Positions 17,567 to 27,200 of a DNA stretch of 64,000 nt are shown piece by piece (position 1 is the first letter of the stretch; the number at the start of each line of letters is the position of its first letter). A model generated the notes under the pieces. That model searched no databases and had not been told where the DNA came from. It saw nothing but the letters and a program-made list of their open reading frames with translations. The DNA lies in NCBI RefSeq assembly GCF_900116515.1, contig NZ_FPBA01000025.1:17647-81646 (forward strand), given 5' to 3'. Made by a program: the position numbers and the translations under genes. This DNA comes from Geodermatophilus amargosae (GTDB lineage: Bacteria; Actinomycetota; Actinomycetes; Mycobacteriales; Geodermatophilaceae).

Positions 17567-18461
17567 CGCTCTCCCTCATCCAGGAGAGCACCAGAGCGGC
17601 CAGGCGGTCGGGCACCTGCAGTTGCGGCACGTGCCCGACCGCCGACAGCTCCTCGTAGCGCCAGGCGGGGCGCGCCTGCGCGACCTCGCGCGCCGCGCTG
17701 ACGGGGACCAGCCGGTCGCGGTCGCCGTGCACCAGCAGCACCGGCGCGGCCACCCGGTCCATGGCCGACCGGTACCGGCGCGGGTCGAGGAGGATCCGCA
17801 GCAGCGAGCGAGCGGCGGTGAGGAACGCGCGGTCCATCCCGGCGACGTCCTCGCGCTGCTCGAGCAGGGTCACCGCACGGTCGACCACCGGGGCGGGCAG
17901 CTCGTCGGGGTCGACGCCGACCAGCTCGAGCATCGCCCGCACGCGGGTCAGCGGCGTCGAGCGCGCCCGCCGCAGCGCGAGGAACCGCTCCCCCAGCCCG
18001 GGCAGCGCGTAGAGCGCGAAGGTGGCCGCGACGAGCGGGTCCAGCCGGCGCCGGCCACCGGGGAGCGCCGGATCCAGCAGGACCAGGCCGTGCACCAGGT
18101 CGGGTGCGGCCGCGGCGGTGAACAGCGAGATCATCCCGCCCATCGAGTTGCCGACCAGGACCACCGGCTCGCCCACGACCTCGCGCAGAAACCGCTGCAC
18201 GACCTCGACGTTCGCCGGCACGGTGGCGCGGCGCTCCCCCGGCTCGCTGCGGCCGAACCCGGGCAGGTCGACCGCCCACACCCGGCACGTCGGCGTCAGC
18301 AGCGGCGCGAGGAGGTCCCAGTTGCCGTGCGAGCCGCCGAGGCCGTGCACCAGGACGACCGCCGGGCCGCCGTCGGCACCGCCGTAGTCGACGACGTGCA
18401 CCGGGCCCCCCAGGTCGAGGGTCCTGCTCGTCCCCGGTGTCTGTGCCTCGTCCACGTCCAC
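17541..18461 (-). CDS. Alpha/beta-fold hydrolase
   Basis: 306 residues. HGLGG (oxyanion hole) near residue 31, nucleophile elbow GNSMGG near 101, acid in HGDRDRLVP near 247 and His in AVGHVPQLQVP near 274 make a complete catalytic set. GTG 18461 was chosen because AGGAGG (18471-18476 on the plus coordinates) lies nine bases upstream; the longer frame adds low-complexity residues only. It converges on the acyl-CoA ligase with a 26-bp overlap. The family includes esterases, lipases and C-C hydrolases; no substrate is assigned. It is divergent from another hydrolase gene starting at 18697. Confidence 0.88.
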   Translation of the reverse strand: MDVDEAQTPGTSRTLDLGGPVHVVDYGGADGGPAVVLVHGLGGSHGNWDLLAPLLTPTCRVWAVDLPGFGRSEPGERRATVPANVEVVQRFLREVVGEPVVLVGNSMGGMISLFTAAAAPDLVHGLVLLDPALPGGRRRLDPLVAATFALYALPGLGERFLALRRARSTPLTRVRAMLELVGVDPDELPAPVVDRAVTLLEQREDVAGMDRAFLTAARSLLRILLDPRRYRSAMDRVAAPVLLVHGDRDRLVPVSAAREVAQARPAWRYEELSAVGHVPQLQVPDRLAALVLSWMRESVSGRAARS

Positions 18462-18696
18462 CCCGCGGTCCCTCCTGCCGTCCGGACGGCGCCCGTCGTG
18501 CCGCCGTCCGTACGGTTCCACGGCCCCCGGGAGCCCGCTCGCGGTGCCCCTGGGACCCCTGCGACGGCTGTGGTCTGCACCACATCTGGCACAGCGCGCC
18601 GCCGCAGTCAGGTGTGACCGGAGCTCCAGAGTGGTATCCAGCCGGTCGGCGGTCACGGGTCAGGCAGAGGCCCCGCCGCGAGCGAGGAGGACGAAC

Positions 18697-19497
18697 GTGG
18701 CACGACAGCAGTTCCAGGGTCCGGGTCTGCCCCTGTACGTCACCGAGGTGAGCAGGGCATTCGCCGACTACGGCCTCTATCTCGCGGCCCGGCCGCTGCT
18801 GCCCCGCCTCCCGGCCGGTGACGGGCACCCGGTGCTGGTGCTCCCCGGTCTGATGGCCGACGACAGGTCCACGGTGACGCTGCGCCGCGTGCTGCGGCGG
18901 CTCGGCTATCGGGTGCACGGCTGGCGCCTGGGCCGCAACATCGGCCCGACCGCCCAGTGCGTCGAGGGCATGGCCCAGCGGATCGAGGACCTCAGCGACC
19001 GCTACGGCCGGCCGATCAGCCTCATCGGGCAGAGCCTGGGCGGCATCTTCGCCCGCGACCTGGCGCGGAAGGCGCCCGACGCGGTGCGCCAGGTCATCAC
19101 CCTCGGCAGTCCCTTCGGCCTGCAGTCGGACAGCCAGACCCGCGCCCACAAGGCGTTCGAGCGCTACTCCCACCTGCACGTGGAGAAGCGCACGCTGCCG
19201 CTGGAGAGCGAGTGCGCGCCGCTGCAGATGCCGTCGACGTCGATCTACTCCCAGCACGACGGGATCGTCGCCTGGCAGGCCTGCCTCGACCGGCTGGGGC
19301 CGCAGGCGGAGAACATCGCCGTCTACGCCAGCCACCTGGGCATGGGCCACAACCCGGCGGTCATCTACGCGGTCGCCGACCGGCTCGCGCAGCCCGAGGG
19401 CACCTGGCGGCCGTTCCGCGCCCCCTTGGCCCTGCGCCCGGCCTTCCCGCGCCCCGACGTCCCGCGGCACGACTTCCGCCCCGCCGCGGCTGCCTGA
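18697..19497 (+). CDS. Esterase/lipase-like alpha/beta hydrolase
   Basis: 266 residues from a GTG preceded by GAGGAGG (18684-18690); a longer upstream frame lacks any signal. Features include VLVLPGLMADD (~residues 48-58), nucleophile elbow GQSLGG (~112-117), Asp in YSQHDGIV (~188-193) and His in ASHLGMGHNP (~220). The layout resembles bacterial esterases that handle lipid substrates without a signal peptide, so it should act in the cytoplasm. It is divergent from the hydrolase at 17541-18461 and is followed by an exceptionally clean terminator hairpin. Confidence 0.87.
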   Translation: MARQQFQGPGLPLYVTEVSRAFADYGLYLAARPLLPRLPAGDGHPVLVLPGLMADDRSTVTLRRVLRRLGYRVHGWRLGRNIGPTAQCVEGMAQRIEDLSDRYGRPISLIGQSLGGIFARDLARKAPDAVRQVITLGSPFGLQSDSQTRAHKAFERYSHLHVEKRTLPLESECAPLQMPSTSIYSQHDGIVAWQACLDRLGPQAENIAVYASHLGMGHNPAVIYAVADRLAQPEGTWRPFRAPLALRPAFPRPDVPRHDFRPAAAA

Positions 19498-19512
19498 CAG
19501 ACGCCTCTTGTC

Positions 19513-19553
19513 GACCTGGGGTCGTCTCGACCTCTTCGAGACGACCCCAGGTC
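19513..19553. terminator. Perfect 18-bp stem bidirectional terminator
   Basis: GACCTGGGGTCGTCTCGA (19513-19530) and its exact reverse complement (19536-19553) are separated by a five-base loop. It lies between two convergent genes (hydrolase ending 19497 and the MFEDQY-type gene ending 19613), so it can stop transcription from both sides and insulates the accessory region. Confidence 0.8.
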
Positions 19554-19612
19554 GGCACCCGGCACGGCACACGCCACAGCAGCCGGAGACGGCGTCGGCC
19601 CAGTCCGCTTCG

Positions 19613-20539
19613 TCAGCGGCAGGGCCTCCACCCAGAGCCACCCCAGGCTGCGCCGTGTCCCTCCGAGCTGCCCCCGTGCCCGTGACCGCCGGCGTCACCA
19701 TCACCGGGCTCCGGTCCGGTGGCCACCGGCGTGACCTCCTCGCCGGGAACGACCGGAGCCGCCTCGACAGGGGTGGCCGCGGAGGCAGCCTCGGCACCGG
19801 TGGCTGCGGGGGCGACCTCCTCACCCGGGCCGACCGGCGTGGCCTCGGCACCGGAGACCGCGGGGGCGACCTCCCCGCCGGCGACCGCCGGGATGGCCTC
19901 CTCGCCGGACACGACCGGCGCGGCCTCGGCACCGGAGACCGCCGGGACGGCCCCCGCACCGGTGGCGACGGACGCGGTCTCACCGCCGGAGGCGACCGGG
20001 ACGACCTCGGCACCGGTAGCCACAGGGGCGACCTCGGCACCGACAGCCACGGGAGCGGCCTCCTCGCCGGAGACGGTCGGCGCCACCTCAGCGCCCTCGG
20101 TCACCGGCGCCACCTCGGCGCCCTCGGTCACCGGGGCGACCTCCAAGCCCTCGGTCACCGGCGCCACCTCGGCGCCGGAGACGACCGGCGCCACCTCCTC
20201 ACCGGCGGGAACCAGGACGACCTGCGCACCGGCGGGCACCACGACGACCTCCCCACCGGAGAGAGTCTCCGGTGCAGCCGGCTCGACGCCGACTCCCGCA
20301 CCACCCGTGCCCCCGGTGCCTCCGTCGCCGCCTGATGCGTCGGCCGTCACGGCGCCGGTCCCCATGGTGACGATGGTCAGCGTGTCGACGGTGGAGTTGT
20401 TGAGGACCAGCACGGTGCCGGAGATGGCGGTGGCGACCGCCTGTCCGCCCGCTCCACCGTCCCCGCCGAGTCCTCCGAGACCGAGGGACTGCATGGTGGT
20501 GCGCGCCGGCAGCAGTTCCACGTACTGATCCTCGAACAC
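19613..20539 (-). CDS. Long MFEDQY-leader glycine-rich protein with 20 nonapeptide repeats
   Basis: 308 residues from GTG 20539, which has AGGAGG five bases upstream. The first 17 residues, VFEDQYVELLPARTTMQ, are the same leader plus Gln found in the three small genes at 27.5-28.6 kb. Next comes a short body: GGLGGDGGAGG, a hydrophobic stretch VATAISGTVLVLNNSTVDTL, then ASGGDGGTGGTGG (to ~residue 84). Residues 95-274 are 20 tandem nine-residue units of consensus GAEVAPVxx. The tail (275-308) is GDGDAGGHGHGG-like and ends in WRPCR. No Sec signal peptide is present. I do not recognise a described family. The repeats look like a spacer or fibre segment; the shared leader implies handling by the same machinery as the small peptides. 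It is divergent from the Hsp70-propeller gene. Confidence 0.82.
   Translation of the reverse strand: MFEDQYVELLPARTTMQSLGLGGLGGDGGAGGQAVATAISGTVLVLNNSTVDTLTIVTMGTGAVTADASGGDGGTGGTGGAGVGVEPAAPETLSGGEVVVVPAGAQVVLVPAGEEVAPVVSGAEVAPVTEGLEVAPVTEGAEVAPVTEGAEVAPTVSGEEAAPVAVGAEVAPVATGAEVVPVASGGETASVATGAGAVPAVSGAEAAPVVSGEEAIPAVAGGEVAPAVSGAEATPVGPGEEVAPAATGAEAASAATPVEAAPVVPGEEVTPVATGPEPGDGDAGGHGHGGSSEGHGAAWGGSGWRPCR
19718..20257. repeat. 27-bp coding minisatellite, 20 units
   Basis: Encodes residues 95-274 of the 308-residue leader protein as in-frame nonapeptides (GAEVAPVTE, GEEVAPVVS and similar). Units differ mainly at positions 2-3 and 8-9. Copy number is probably variable between strains (inference). 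Confidence 0.85.
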
Positions 20540-21080
20540 GAGCGCCTCCTGGTGGCCGGTCTCGACGATTGCCGCGGGCGCGGGAAACGCTCCGTGCAGG
20601 AGCGCAGAAATCAACGACGGGCGTTCTCCCGCCATTTCGGTCCCCCGTCCCCGCTTCGGTGGACCGACATTCTCAGGCGGTATGGCAATCGGCAAGTCAC
20701 GCTTCGGTGAAGGGACGAGCTCGCGCAGTGCGCGGACCGACTCAGGGGACCGGCGGCGCGTTCCGACACGCATTCGGCCGATCGACCACCGGAGCCTCGA
20801 GTTCACTGTGCGGGGTCGGACCTGCACTTCTCGTGCTGGAAATTCCTGGTCAATCTGCCGCGACACGGTCTAGGGCTGGCCCCGAGAATGGGACTCGGAC
20901 GATTCTCGCGCACCGTCGGGAGAGCGTGACCTCATACCTGCGTATGGGTCGACGTCGATACACGACGTCGTTGTCGGCACGTTCTCCTGGCCGGCAGGGC
21001 TTCCCGGTGCCGAGGGGCCGTGGTCTGTCGCTAGGGTCTGGGCCCTCTCAGGGGCACCCGCCCCCGCAGGAGGGAGTCCG
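20540..21080. promoter_or_regulatory. Divergent promoter region with three palindromes
   Basis: No gene is seen in these 541 bp between two divergent starts. Three inverted repeats stand out. CGAGAAT-N12-ATTCTCG spans 20883-20908. CATAC-N4-GTATG spans 20933-20946. GACGTCG-ATACA-CGACGTC spans 20951-20969, perfect 7-bp arms. On the minus strand, TTGCCG and GAATGT, 17 bases apart around 20665-20695, could be a weak promoter for the leader-protein gene. The palindromes are candidate operators. Confidence 0.5.
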
Positions 21081-23579
21081 GTGGGTCACAGCCTCGGGAT
21101 CGACCTCGGGACGACGTTCGTCGCCGCCGCCGTAGCGGACGACGACCGCCTCGAGACAGTCCCCCTGGGGGACACGTCGGCGGTGGCGCACGCCGCGGTG
21201 CGCGTCGGCGAGGACGGCTCGATCGCCAGTGGGGACGCCGCCGCCCGCCGGGCCGTCAGTGACCCGGACCGGGTCGCCCGCGACCTCAAACGCCGCCTCG
21301 GGGACCCGACACCGGTGGTGCTCGGCGGCGTGTCGTTCCCGGTGACCACGCTCCTGGGCGCGCTGCTGCGCGACGTGCTCGCCCGGGCCGTCGAGGTCTC
21401 CAAGGGTGGACCCGACACCGTCGTGCTCACCCACCCCGCCCACTGGGGGCCGCTGCAGTGCCGGGCCCTGGCCGACGTCGCCGCCGCCGCCGACCTGACC
21501 CGGTACTCGACCGCCACCGAGCCGGAGGCCGCCGCGGCGTACCACGGGACCAACCGCCCCCCCGAGGACGGCGGGATCCTCGCCGTCTACGACCTCGGCG
21601 GGGGCACCTTCGATGCGACCGTCCTGCGCCACACACCGGACGGGACCGAGGTGCTGGGGGTCCCGGACGGCATCGAACGCCTCGGCGGCCGCGACTTCGA
21701 CGACGCCGTCCTCGGGTACGTGGACGCCGTCGCCGGCGGGGTCCTGCACCGGCTCGACCTGAGCGACGCCCGGACCCGCGTGGCCCTGGCCCGGTTGCGC
21801 CAGGACTGCACCGATGCGAAGGAGGCCCTCTCGTTCGACACGGAGGCGACCATCCCCGTGTTCCTCCCCGGCCAGCACCTGCAGGTCCGGCTCACCCGCG
21901 AGGAGTTCGAGGGCCTGATCCGGGTCCCGGTGGAGTCCACGCTCCATGCTCTGGGCCGGACGCTGCGGACGGCGGACGTGACGCCGGACAGGCTCTCCGC
22001 GGTGCTGCTGACCGGCGGCTCCGCGCAGATCCCGCTGATCGCCGAGATGGTGTCCCAGGAGTTCGGCTGCCCCGCCGTCGTGGCCGCCCACCCGAGACAC
22101 GCCGTGGCGCTCGGGGCCGCCGTCCTCGCCCGACGCCGGGCCGGGACGGGCCCGGAGGGGCCCACCGGGATCCTCGCTGCGCGCCCGGAGGAGACCCGCA
22201 CGGCCACCGTCGCTGCTCCGGCCGCGCAGCGCAGCCGGCCGGTGGTGGCGGGCTCCTCGCCGGTGGGGTCGTCGCCGGCGGGGTCGTCGCCGGTCGAGGC
22301 CGCGCCCGCGGCACCGGGACCCGGGACCCCGCCGGCCGAGCCGGGCCCTCCGTCCCCGTCGGCTGCGCCGTACCCCACGGCCGGCGCCACGACGTCCGGC
22401 CTCCCGGGAGGAGGGACCACCCCCACCGGTGCGGACCCCGCCTCGCCGGCGTCGAAGGCGGAGGCGGGACCGGCGGAGGAGCCGAAGGGGCCACCCGCCC
22501 TGCTGGCGGTCGTGGTCCTGGTCCTGGTGAGCCTGCTCGGGATCGCGGTGCTGATGACGGGCCGCGACGCGGCGAGCGGTCGGGACGACGCCGGCGCGAC
22601 TCCGACGGCCTCGGACACGGCCGGGGTCACGCTCCCGGAGCCGGCCGCCTTCGCCCCGGTGGCAGCGAGCGCGTCGGTGCCGTCGACGGCCGGCACCGTC
22701 CCGGTCGGTGAGACGCCGGGCTACGCCGTCGCCTCGCCCGACGGCCGCCGGCTCTACGTCGCCCAGCGCGCGGCCGGGACCATCGCGGTGGTCGACACCG
22801 CGGTCGACCGGGTGGTCACGACCATCGACGTCCCGTCCGGCCCGCCGCAGTACCTGACCCTCTCGCCGGACGGCACCCGCGCCTACGTGAGCGTCTGGGA
22901 CGACGACCGGACCGTTGCGGCGGTCAGCGTGCTGGACACGATCACCGGCGAGGTCGTGGCCACCGTTCCGATGCGCAGCCGCCCGTACGTGTCGGCGGTC
23001 AGCCCGGACGGGGCCGAGCTGTACGTCCCCAACCACGACTCCGCCGTCCTCTCGGTCGTCGACACGCGGACGGCGTCGCTGGTCGCCGAGGTCGACGTCC
23101 CGCCCAACCCGCACTGGGTGGAGCTGACGCCCGACGGCGCGCGCGCCTACGTCGCCGACCACGACTCGAACGTCGTCGCGGTCGTGGACACGGCAACCGA
23201 CACCGTCGTCGACGAGGTGCCGGTCGGGACCAGCCCGCACAGCGTGGCCGTGCACCGGTCCCGGCCGCTGGTGGCCACCGTCAACTTCGACGCGGCCTCG
23301 GTCTCGGTGATCGACACCGACCGCGACGAGGTCGTGGCCACCGTCCCGGTCGGCGAGGGGCCGCAGGACGTCACCTGGTCGGTCGACGGCCGCTTCGCCT
23401 ACGTCACCAACGTCCGCGACAGCACGCTGTCGGTCGTGAGCGCCGAGGACTTCAGCGTCACCGCGACCATCCCGACCGGGATGTCGCCGACGTCGGTCAC
23501 CGTGCTCCCCGACGGCCGCAAGGGGTACGTCAGCGACCTCGACAGCGGCACGCTGACCGTCCTCGACCTCACCGGGTGA
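21081..23579 (+). CDS. Hsp70-like ATPase - transmembrane - YVTN beta-propeller fusion
   Basis: 832 residues. Residues 1-~350 are an Hsp70/actin-type nucleotide-binding domain: phosphate 1 GIDLGTTFVA (6-15), phosphate 2 VYDLGGGTFD (~170), adenosine motif LLTGGSAQIPLI (~312). No Hsp70 substrate-binding domain follows. A Pro/Ala/Gly-rich linker (~350-472) leads to one transmembrane helix (~472-494), after which about seven YVTN-type blades (SPDG-x-YV.. and VVDT repeats, ~535-832) form an outside beta-propeller. So a cytoplasmic ATPase is wired to an extracellular binding surface. GTG 21081 has AGGAGGGA upstream. It is divergent from the 308-residue leader protein and convergent with the lipoprotein, so it may belong to the same system; partner and ligand are unknown. 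Confidence 0.88.
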   Translation: MGHSLGIDLGTTFVAAAVADDDRLETVPLGDTSAVAHAAVRVGEDGSIASGDAAARRAVSDPDRVARDLKRRLGDPTPVVLGGVSFPVTTLLGALLRDVLARAVEVSKGGPDTVVLTHPAHWGPLQCRALADVAAAADLTRYSTATEPEAAAAYHGTNRPPEDGGILAVYDLGGGTFDATVLRHTPDGTEVLGVPDGIERLGGRDFDDAVLGYVDAVAGGVLHRLDLSDARTRVALARLRQDCTDAKEALSFDTEATIPVFLPGQHLQVRLTREEFEGLIRVPVESTLHALGRTLRTADVTPDRLSAVLLTGGSAQIPLIAEMVSQEFGCPAVVAAHPRHAVALGAAVLARRRAGTGPEGPTGILAARPEETRTATVAAPAAQRSRPVVAGSSPVGSSPAGSSPVEAAPAAPGPGTPPAEPGPPSPSAAPYPTAGATTSGLPGGGTTPTGADPASPASKAEAGPAEEPKGPPALLAVVVLVLVSLLGIAVLMTGRDAASGRDDAGATPTASDTAGVTLPEPAAFAPVAASASVPSTAGTVPVGETPGYAVASPDGRRLYVAQRAAGTIAVVDTAVDRVVTTIDVPSGPPQYLTLSPDGTRAYVSVWDDDRTVAAVSVLDTITGEVVATVPMRSRPYVSAVSPDGAELYVPNHDSAVLSVVDTRTASLVAEVDVPPNPHWVELTPDGARAYVADHDSNVVAVVDTATDTVVDEVPVGTSPHSVAVHRSRPLVATVNFDAASVSVIDTDRDEVVATVPVGEGPQDVTWSVDGRFAYVTNVRDSTLSVVSAEDFSVTATIPTGMSPTSVTVLPDGRKGYVSDLDSGTLTVLDLTG

Positions 23580-23597
23580 CCTGCTCCCCCGTCCCGT

Positions 23598-24164
23598 TCA
23601 GCGGAGCGAGGCGGTGAAGTCCACGCTGTCGCTGCCGACGGTCCGGCACTCGAGGTCCAGCGGGCCCGACGAGACGCGCTGCCCGGGCGCACAGGAGACG
23701 TCCACCTCCCCCACGCGCAGGCGTGCCCGGCCGTCCTGCACCCCGAGGTAGGAGATCGTCGTCCCGAGCACGGTCGCGCTCGAACCGCTGCCCGCCAGCG
23801 TCACGGAGCACGTGTTGCCGGAGCAGGACACGCGGCTCACCGAGGAGGATCCGGCCGAGGCGGTCGCGGTGGCTGCGGCCGAGGCACTCGCCCCGGGAGA
23901 GCCCGGCGCGCCAGGAGAACCGGAGGCGCCAGGAGAACCGGAGGCGCCGGCAGACCCAGAGGCGTCGGCAGACCCGGGAGAGCCGGAACCCCCGGAGGCG
24001 GCCGCACCGGTGGACGCCCGGGAGTTGCCGGAGTCGGCGGAGCCCGAGCAGGCGGTCAGCAGGACGAGCAGCAGCACCCCGGCGAGGGCGCCGGAGCAGG
24101 GCGGCGCGACGCGGCGTCCCCGCGGCCGCCGGCGGTACGGCAGGCACCCGGGGTCGGAGATCAC
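23598..24164 (-). CDS. Lipoprotein at the end of the leader-peptide operon
   Basis: 188 residues. A basic start is followed by a hydrophobic segment and lipobox LLTAC (Cys near residue 39), so the mature protein is lipid-anchored outside the membrane. After that comes a ~60-residue linker of Ser, Ala, Gly and Pro (GASGSPGAPGS-like repeats), then a compact domain of ~80 residues with four cysteines that could make two disulfides. No family was recognised. GTG 24164 was chosen because GGAGGTGG lies at the right distance. It starts 38 bases after the stop of the PqqD-M50-cyclase gene and therefore likely shares its transcript; a role as extracytoplasmic partner or acceptor for the processed glycine-rich proteins is inference. 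Confidence 0.8.
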   Translation of the reverse strand: MISDPGCLPYRRRPRGRRVAPPCSGALAGVLLLVLLTACSGSADSGNSRASTGAAASGGSGSPGSADASGSAGASGSPGASGSPGAPGSPGASASAAATATASAGSSSVSRVSCSGNTCSVTLAGSGSSATVLGTTISYLGVQDGRARLRVGEVDVSCAPGQRVSSGPLDLECRTVGSDSVDFTASLR

Positions 24165-24202
24165 ACGCTCCACCTCCAGTCGGTCAGGTGACGATCCCGC
24201 GG

Positions 24203-27200
24203 TCACATGGGGGTGAGCCGGACCCGGAAGGAGACCGGCCAGAGCTTGCCGGTGAGCAGGTACTCGTCGTCCCCGAGCGCCGCCATCCCGTTGAGCACGG
24301 CATCGGGGTCGGTGCGTCGCTGCGGGTCCAGCAGGCCGGCCGCGTTGACCACCGCGGTCACCGCTCCGGTGTCCGGGTCGATGCGGACCAGCTCGTCGGT
24401 CTGCCACACGTTGGCCCACACCTCACCACCGATGCACTCGAGCTCGTTGAGCCGGGTCACCGGGGTCCCCCGCAGTGTCACGGCGACACTGCCCGTCTCG
24501 GCGAAGGTGTCCGGGTCGTGGAAGTACAGCCGGTCACTGCCGTCGCTGCGCACCAGCCGCGCGCCGTCGGCGCACAGTCCCCATCCCTCACCGACCAGCG
24601 GCAGCTGCCGACGCAGCGTGAGGGTGGCGCGGTCCCACTCGAGCACCACGCCGTCGCGCCAGGTGAGCTGCCAGACGCTGTCCCCCGCCACCGTGACGCC
24701 CTCGCCGAACACCTGCCCGGGCAGCGGGACGGCCCGCAGCACCTCGCCGGTCTCCGGATCGAGCTCGCGCAGCTCGGACCGGCCCTCGAGGCCCGTGCCC
24801 TCGTAGAGCACGTCGCCGTCCAGCTCCAGACCCTGGGTGAAGGCCGCCGGGTCGTGCGGCACCTCGGCCAGCACCTCCGCCCGCAGCACCGGCACCTCGG
24901 GGTCGGAGGCCGACGCCACCGTCGACCGGCTGGTCAGGTACTGCTCCGCGGCCTGTGGGGAGGCCGCGGGCACGAAGAGCGCGCCGACGAGCACCAGGAG
25001 GAAGGCAGGCGCCACGAGAGCCGTCCGCACCAGCGGGTGCGGACGCTCCGCCGCGCGCCGCCGTACCAGCGCGTGGACGGCCAGGGCGGCGAGCACGGCC
25101 GCGGCACAGACGGCCAGCGGGAGGACCGCCACGGCACCCCGCGCCGGGAGGAGCGCCACCACGACCAGCGACCCCAGCACCACCGCCGCCCACCGCAGCT
25201 CGCGCATGGTCGCCACCGCGGCGACGACGAGCAGCGCGGCGACCACGAGCACCTGCTGCTCGGGGAGGGAGAGCACGGTCCCTGCGCGCGTGCGCAGCAG
25301 CACCGGGGCGACCAGTGCGGTCAGGACGGTAACCCCGAACGCCGCGACGGCCAGCGGCGTCCACCAGCGCACGGGCGCCGGACCCGCTCCCCGGCGGACC
25401 ACCACCAGGACGGCGGCCACGGACAGGGGGATGCCCAGCAACGGTGCCGTCGCGATGCCCACCGCCACCGCCACCGCGCCCACCCCGCCCAGGAGCCGGT
25501 GCAGGAGCTGCACCCGCCCGTCGCGGTCGTCGTCCCGGTCGCGAGCGGCCAGCGCCAGGGCGGTGCCGCCCGCGGCCACCCAGGCGGCCCCGACCACGGC
25601 CGGCCCCAGGGTGGCCAGGGTGGTCACGGCCGGGCCCATGGCGGTCACCGCCGCCAGCGGGACGGCGACGGCCACGGGCCGCCAGTGGTGGACGACGGAG
25701 ACCAGCAGCAGGCAGGTGACCAGGACGAGGACGGACAGGACGGCCAGCTCGCGGCCGCCGCTGAGGACGTCGGGGTGCCGGTCGAAGGCACCGGTCAGTC
25801 CGGCGTAGGCGGCCAGCTGGTCCCGCACGACCGCCTCGCCCGGGCCCACGTCCGACGCGGCCGCGCGCCCCACGTCCAGCGCACCCGCCGCGCTGGCACT
25901 GATCCGGGCCTCGGCCGGGGACAGCGGCGCCGACAGGGCCACCGCGGTCACGCGCAGGACCAGCGCTGCCCCGAGCAGGCCGAGCCCCACGGGCACGGCC
26001 CAGCGGCGAGCCGCCGTCCACCGGCCGGGTGCAGCCCACGTCCACCCCCAGGACACGACGATGCCGCGCAGGAGTGTCCAGAACATGCCGAGGATCAGGA
26101 CCATGCCCACCCAGGGCACGAGGAACAGGACCAGCTGGAACACGCTCAGGACGACCCTGGGGAGGTCCCCCTGACCCAGGGCGCGCTGCATCTCGTCGCC
26201 GTACGCGAGCGCGGCCTGCCACACCACCGGGAGCACCCGGGGGAGGACGAGGAGGAGGACGACCAGGTAGTACGCGAGCACCGGGACGGCGACCGCCACC
26301 CACAGGACGATCAGCCGGCGCGCCCGGGGCCGCAGCGCCTTCAACCGCGGGTCCGCCGGCCGGCCGGGCACCAGGCTCTTGAGCACCGGCCCGACGTAGC
26401 CGAACAGGTCCGGCACCCCGACGAGGTCGGCGAGCATGTAGTAGCCGTCGAACCGGAGCAGGGGCAGGAACTGGCGGGTCGTCTCCAGGTGCATGGCGAA
26501 GACCGCCAGCAGCAACCAGGCCTGCCCGGTGCCGAGGTAGGCCAGGCCCACCGCGGTCATGACGATGGCGTTGAAGTAGACGCCGCCCAGGTCGGTGCGC
26601 AGGCGCCCGACCCGGCTGAGGCGGTAGGAGTCGGTGACCGTGCTGTAGAAGGCCGGCCAGACCAGGTAGATCCCGACCCCCATGGCGCCCGGGCGCGCGC
26701 CGCCGAACCGGCAGGCAGCGGTGTGGCCGCACTCATGGAACCCCCCGGAGAGGAGGACGAGCGCGAGCAGCAGGAGGGTGAGGCCGGGGTGGTGGACGAA
26801 CTGCGTCACGCTCGCCGTGAGCCGGCCCACGAGGTCGCCCTGGGCGAGGATCGCGACGTCGACGGCCACGAACGCGGCCACCGCCGCCATCCACACCGGA
26901 CGCAGGAAGAGGGGGCGGAACAGCACGGCGATGCGCCGGGCGATCCGTTCCGGGACGAGGTCCACGCGGTACCGCAGCCCCAGCAGCGGGTCGGCACGCA
27001 CCGGAGGGGGAGCCGCGCCCTCGTTGCCGGCCCCAGTGGGCTCCGGGGCGACGAGCCCGACGGGGCGGAGGCGCTCGTCGACGAGGTACAGGACCTGCTC
27101 GGCGGTGAGCTCCCGGCCCAGCCGCGCGCTCAGGTCGGCTGCGACCTGCCCGACGGTGTGCCCGTCCAGGGACTCCGCCACCCGGTACAGGAGCTCGGGC

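Noticed and set aside
19718..20257. CRISPR-like array
   Set aside because: The 27-bp units are contiguous, in frame and code for nonapeptides; there are no spacers and no cas genes.
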